Assembly: GCA_023700785.1 (NCBI GenBank)
Contig: JAMPYH010000062.1
Span: 1-10,648 of the forward strand
DNA: 10,648 nucleotides
From: Candidatus Zixiibacteriota bacterium
GTDB lineage: Bacteria; Zixibacteria; MSB-5A5; GN15; FEB-12
Direction of reading: 5' to 3'
Shown here: one piece after another, positions 8,488 through 10,648 of the stretch
How the letters are laid out: each line of letters starts with the position of its first letter
How positions within the stretch are numbered: position 1 is the first letter of the stretch
Translations under genes and position numbers: made by a program
Notes under the pieces: model-generated
The model's database searches: none
What the model was told of the DNA's origin: nothing
What the model saw: the letters and a program-made list of their open reading frames with translations, nothing else

Positions 8488-9651
8488 TTAACGGGCTCGC
8501 TTGAGGCGCTGCTCAAGCCGTGAAGTCTCTTGCTTGAGGTACTGGAGCACCTTGGCGAGAGAGTCAGGCGATGGCTCGGACGGATACTGGTCGATATCGG
8601 CCATTGGGGCTCCGGCCGACTTCTTGCCAATGAGTATCTTGGCGTCAAGTACCCGATTTGATCGAATGTAGTTCACCTCGACAAACGAGCCGGGTCGCGC
8701 GAGCTTCACCATGCGGGCGAGATCGGCCGCGGTAGTGATGCGCTGGCCATAGAAACCGACTATCAGGTCTCCCCTGACAAGTCCCGCCCGCTCGGCCGGC
8801 GATCCCGGCGAGACATAAGTAACTATGACGCCGCGATCGATCGTTCCATGGATAGTTCGCTGAGGGCCACTGACCGCAGTCACAGAAGTTGGCAATTCTA
8901 TCCCCGGTGTGATCTCAATATCGGCGGTTGAAACTCCGATATAGCCCGCCTGGCGGTCTCCGTGAGTTAACATGTGGCCTACTGAGCCGGACAGTTGGTG
9001 GGCGGGCACGGCGATAGTAACGTCAGTAGATCTTCCCATCTGCCCGACAATGATCCCCAGCAAATTCCCTTGCAGATCGAAGACTCCGCCGCCAACCGCA
9101 GTAGGCGTTATGGAGGCAGAAAACTGCAGATTCCCATCGGGCCTGAGGCCGGCGCAAAATCCAATAGTCGGGGTCGCGCGCAAGCCGTAAGCATGGCCCA
9201 TTGCTACCACCATCTGTCCGGCACAGACTCGTTTCGGCGAGGCAACCGCCGGAGCCCCGATCTTTTGAGCCGGTAGAATGAGCGCGATATCGTTGAGGTA
9301 ATCAACCGCGATAAGATTGGCGGGATAACGATGGTTCTCAAAATTGACAATGAGCCGGTCATGCTCGGTCACCATCGCCGCCGAAACAAGGATGTGTCCG
9401 AAGGTATCGCAGATCACCCCTGATGAGACGAGGTTTTCAATTGTCTCGTTGCCGCCAAACGCGGACGACGGCACGGATCGATAGTTCTCGATGGTAACGA
9501 CCGACCGGGACAGGCTGTAGATGAGATCGTTCATGCCGTTTTCGAGCGACCCTAAAGGGCGCTCGGCCGCGTACATGTTCGAAACTGAAAAGACCGCCCA
9601 GATGACCGCAAAAGTCAGGTTCCGGGCGGCCGTGCGGTAACACGTTAGCAT
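8488..9651 (-). CDS. Exported HtrA/DegP-like PDZ protein, probable pseudoprotease
   Basis: The 387-residue product has an N-terminal signal peptide (about 1-29, ending NMYAA), a trypsin-like S1C domain (about 40-225), a PDZ domain (about 235-342, with RGVIVTYVSPGSPAERAGL and GDLIVGF) and a charged, probably coiled-coil tail (about 362-387). This is the HtrA layout with one PDZ domain. The catalytic residues are not conserved. Where HtrA has GYILTNxHVV, this protein has GHILVSAAMV, so the His position is Ala92. Where HtrA has NPGNSGGPL, it has TPTAVGGGV, so the Ser position is Val186. Asp121 in YLNDIALI remains. The gene is intact, and both motif regions read cleanly in the DNA. It starts one base after the anti-sigma stop, so it is translated from the same message. 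It is expected in the periplasm, perhaps as a peptide-binding sensor or a partner of the anti-sigma factor. The HtrA ancestry is firm; the loss of activity is inferred from the residues. Confidence 0.88.
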   Translation of the reverse strand: MLTCYRTAARNLTFAVIWAVFSVSNMYAAERPLGSLENGMNDLIYSLSRSVVTIENYRSVPSSAFGGNETIENLVSSGVICDTFGHILVSAAMVTEHDRLIVNFENHRYPANLIAVDYLNDIALILPAQKIGAPAVASPKRVCAGQMVVAMGHAYGLRATPTIGFCAGLRPDGNLQFSASITPTAVGGGVFDLQGNLLGIIVGQMGRSTDVTIAVPAHQLSGSVGHMLTHGDRQAGYIGVSTADIEITPGIELPTSVTAVSGPQRTIHGTIDRGVIVTYVSPGSPAERAGLVRGDLIVGFYGQRITTAADLARMVKLARPGSFVEVNYIRSNRVLDAKILIGKKSAGAPMADIDQYPSEPSPDSLAKVLQYLKQETSRLEQRLKRAR

Positions 9652-9652
9652 T

Positions 9653-10330
9653 TTAGTAAATAGCTCTTGTCTCCGTCACTTGGGTGCTATTGGCCGGCTG
9701 GTAGATCCTGATCACCGGTCGCGATCTGAACAGATCCGGCGAAGTCTGATACTGACCACCCCAATTGCTGGAACCGCGATCATAGACATTGCTAAAACCG
9801 GAATTGGTCATCAACATGCCTGAAATGCGATTCATCCTCTCCGTCTGAGCGAGTTGACCGGTAAGCGACCAGTTCGGCTTCAAATGGGCCGCCAAATTCG
9901 GATTGCTGACCGGCTGGACGTGAAGATATGAGTTATCCAGTTCCACCACCGGTTCGCTTGTCTCGATGATCCCCTCCTGTGGCGCCTTGAACACGGTCAC
10001 GGCCACCAAGGCGAGAACCAACGCGCCCGAGAGCACGGGAGCGAGATTGCGCCAGGCGAAACTTGGCGCGCGACGCGGCAGATACGCTTTGGTGCGTGTC
10101 TCCGCGAATCTCTCCTGCGCGATCCGGCTGAGCAATTTGGTATTAAAATCGGCTGACAGCTTCGCTGACGGCATTTCGCGAGTTGACGCGAACATCGCTC
10201 GCAGCGCGGCTTCCTCGGTACGGCAGGAGGCGCAGGCGGAGATATGCTCCCTCACCGCCAGCACTTCCCGGCCAGTCAGCTCGTCCTTACAATAGGCTGA
10301 CAGGCAAGAGCGTACTCTTTGACAACGCAT
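9653..10330 (-). CDS. Zinc-finger (zf-HC2) transmembrane anti-sigma factor
   Basis: The 225-residue product has an N-terminal anti-sigma zinc-binding domain. Its ligand set is Cys3, then His29-x3-Cys33-x2-Cys36 (HISACASC), and the helix between contains LSAYCKDELTG. A single membrane segment lies at about 95-115. A roughly 110-residue periplasmic tail rich in Asn, Ser and Gln has no domain I recognise. The family binds its sigma factor in the cytoplasm and keeps it inactive until stress leads to release or proteolysis. A longer frame begins with GTG at 10363, but the ATG at 10330 has a strong SD and starts directly at the conserved MRCQRV, so I chose it. The start lies inside the end of the sigma gene (44-base overlap), which favours coupled translation of the pair. 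Cys9 and Cys14 are extra cysteines that could add redox sensitivity. Confidence 0.9.
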   Translation of the reverse strand: MRCQRVRSCLSAYCKDELTGREVLAVREHISACASCRTEEAALRAMFASTREMPSAKLSADFNTKLLSRIAQERFAETRTKAYLPRRAPSFAWRNLAPVLSGALVLALVAVTVFKAPQEGIIETSEPVVELDNSYLHVQPVSNPNLAAHLKPNWSLTGQLAQTERMNRISGMLMTNSGFSNVYDRGSSNWGGQYQTSPDLFRSRPVIRIYQPANSTQVTETRAIY

Positions 10331-10648
10331 TGTATTCCTCCAGTTTCGGCTGTAACTTGTCACGCAAAATCAGTCGGGCGCGATTGACCCGGGACTTCAC
10401 TGTCCCGAGCGGCACATTCAGCACATCCGCGACTTCCTCATACGGCATCTCCTGGACATCGCGCAACATGAACGCGGTGCGATATTTCTCCGGAAGCTCC
10501 TTGATCGCCGCATCCAGCACCTGCGGGAGACGGGTCGGGAGTTTCATCTCCACGGCGAATTCCGCTTCATGTCCCTGCATATCATTGATCTCGTAAAACT
10601 TGAACTTCTTCCGCTTGCGCAATTCATTGCGCGCCAGATTCAGACAGA
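10287..10648 (-). CDS. ECF RNA polymerase sigma factor (5' part beyond the window)
   Basis: Only the last 119 or so residues are present, and the frame stays open to the window edge. The visible part begins in the end of region 2 (LNLARNELRKRKK, the usual region 2.4 signature). A linker follows, then a complete region 4: LPEKYRTAFMLRDVQEMPYE, then the helix-turn-helix VADVLNVPLGTVKSRVNRAR, which recognises the -35 element. A TTG at 10622 is a possible start but would remove region 2, so the true start must lie to the right of the window. The gene ends with TAA at 10287-10289, inside the anti-sigma gene. It is an ECF (RpoE-like) factor of the kind held by membrane zf-HC2 anti-sigma proteins. 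The subgroup cannot be assigned from this fragment. Confidence 0.93.
   Translation of the reverse strand, partial: CLNLARNELRKRKKFKFYEINDMQGHEAEFAVEMKLPTRLPQVLDAAIKELPEKYRTAFMLRDVQEMPYEEVADVLNVPLGTVKSRVNRARLILRDKLQPKLEEYNALSKSTLLPVSLL
10336..10341 (-). promoter_or_regulatory. Ribosome binding site that fixes the anti-sigma start
   Basis: GGAGGA on the minus strand sits five bases before the ATG at 10330, within the end of the sigma gene. It is the strongest SD in the window and decides for this start over the GTG at 10363. Confidence 0.75.

Noticed and set aside
10331..10363. GTG at 10363 as the anti-sigma start
   Set aside because: The ATG at 10330 has a strong SD at the right spacing and matches the family N terminus; the extra 11 residues are not expected.
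10287..10622. A complete small 111-residue DNA-binding protein starting at TTG 10622
   Set aside because: The frame remains open to the window edge, and the upstream residues (LNLARNE) match sigma region 2, so this is the end of a longer sigma gene.

Overview
The window is a block of eight genes, all on the minus strand, packed almost end to end. Transcription runs from the right edge to the left edge. The largest gap is 74 bases (2284-2357), so there is no gene-free stretch over 300 bases. I saw no tRNA, rRNA, CRISPR array, insertion sequence or phage gene. The base composition (moderately high GC by eye) and coding style look uniform, which suggests chromosomal core DNA rather than a mobile island. 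The organism is a diderm (outer-membrane) bacterium, because it carries a BamA/TamA-type barrel and a TamB-type protein. I cannot place the phylum from sequence alone; a poorly cultured lineage of the FCB/Zixibacteria kind is a guess.

Right part (about 8.5-10.65 kb): an envelope-stress-type regulatory cassette. It holds the C-terminal part of an ECF sigma-70 factor, cut by the window edge; a zinc-finger (zf-HC2) membrane anti-sigma factor whose start overlaps the sigma gene; and an exported HtrA/DegP-like protein with a PDZ domain. The HtrA-like protein has lost the catalytic His and Ser, so it is probably a pseudoprotease. The order resembles the algU-mucA...mucD and rpoE-rseA/DegS logic, in which an HtrA protein senses or processes envelope stress.

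Middle part (about 2.36-8.44 kb): a small cytosolic protein with a carboxymuconolactone-decarboxylase/AhpD-like fold but without the redox CxxC. It is followed by a 1177-residue TamB-family protein and a 627-residue three-POTRA BamA/TamA-family barrel. The last two should form a translocation and assembly (or lipid transport) pair spanning the periplasm. The tamB stop and the barrel start are in the same frame with one codon between them.

Left part (7-2283): a NifS/IscS-type cysteine desulfurase followed by MnmA, the tRNA U34 2-thiouridylase. The desulfurase probably supplies sulfur to MnmA. This MnmA has the CxxC-plus-Cys arrangement instead of the E. coli DxxC.

The main points for a second look are the catalytically dead HtrA homologue next to the sigma/anti-sigma pair, and the apparent transcriptional link between that cassette and the TamB/TamA machinery. 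Nothing here is clearly a wholly new system.
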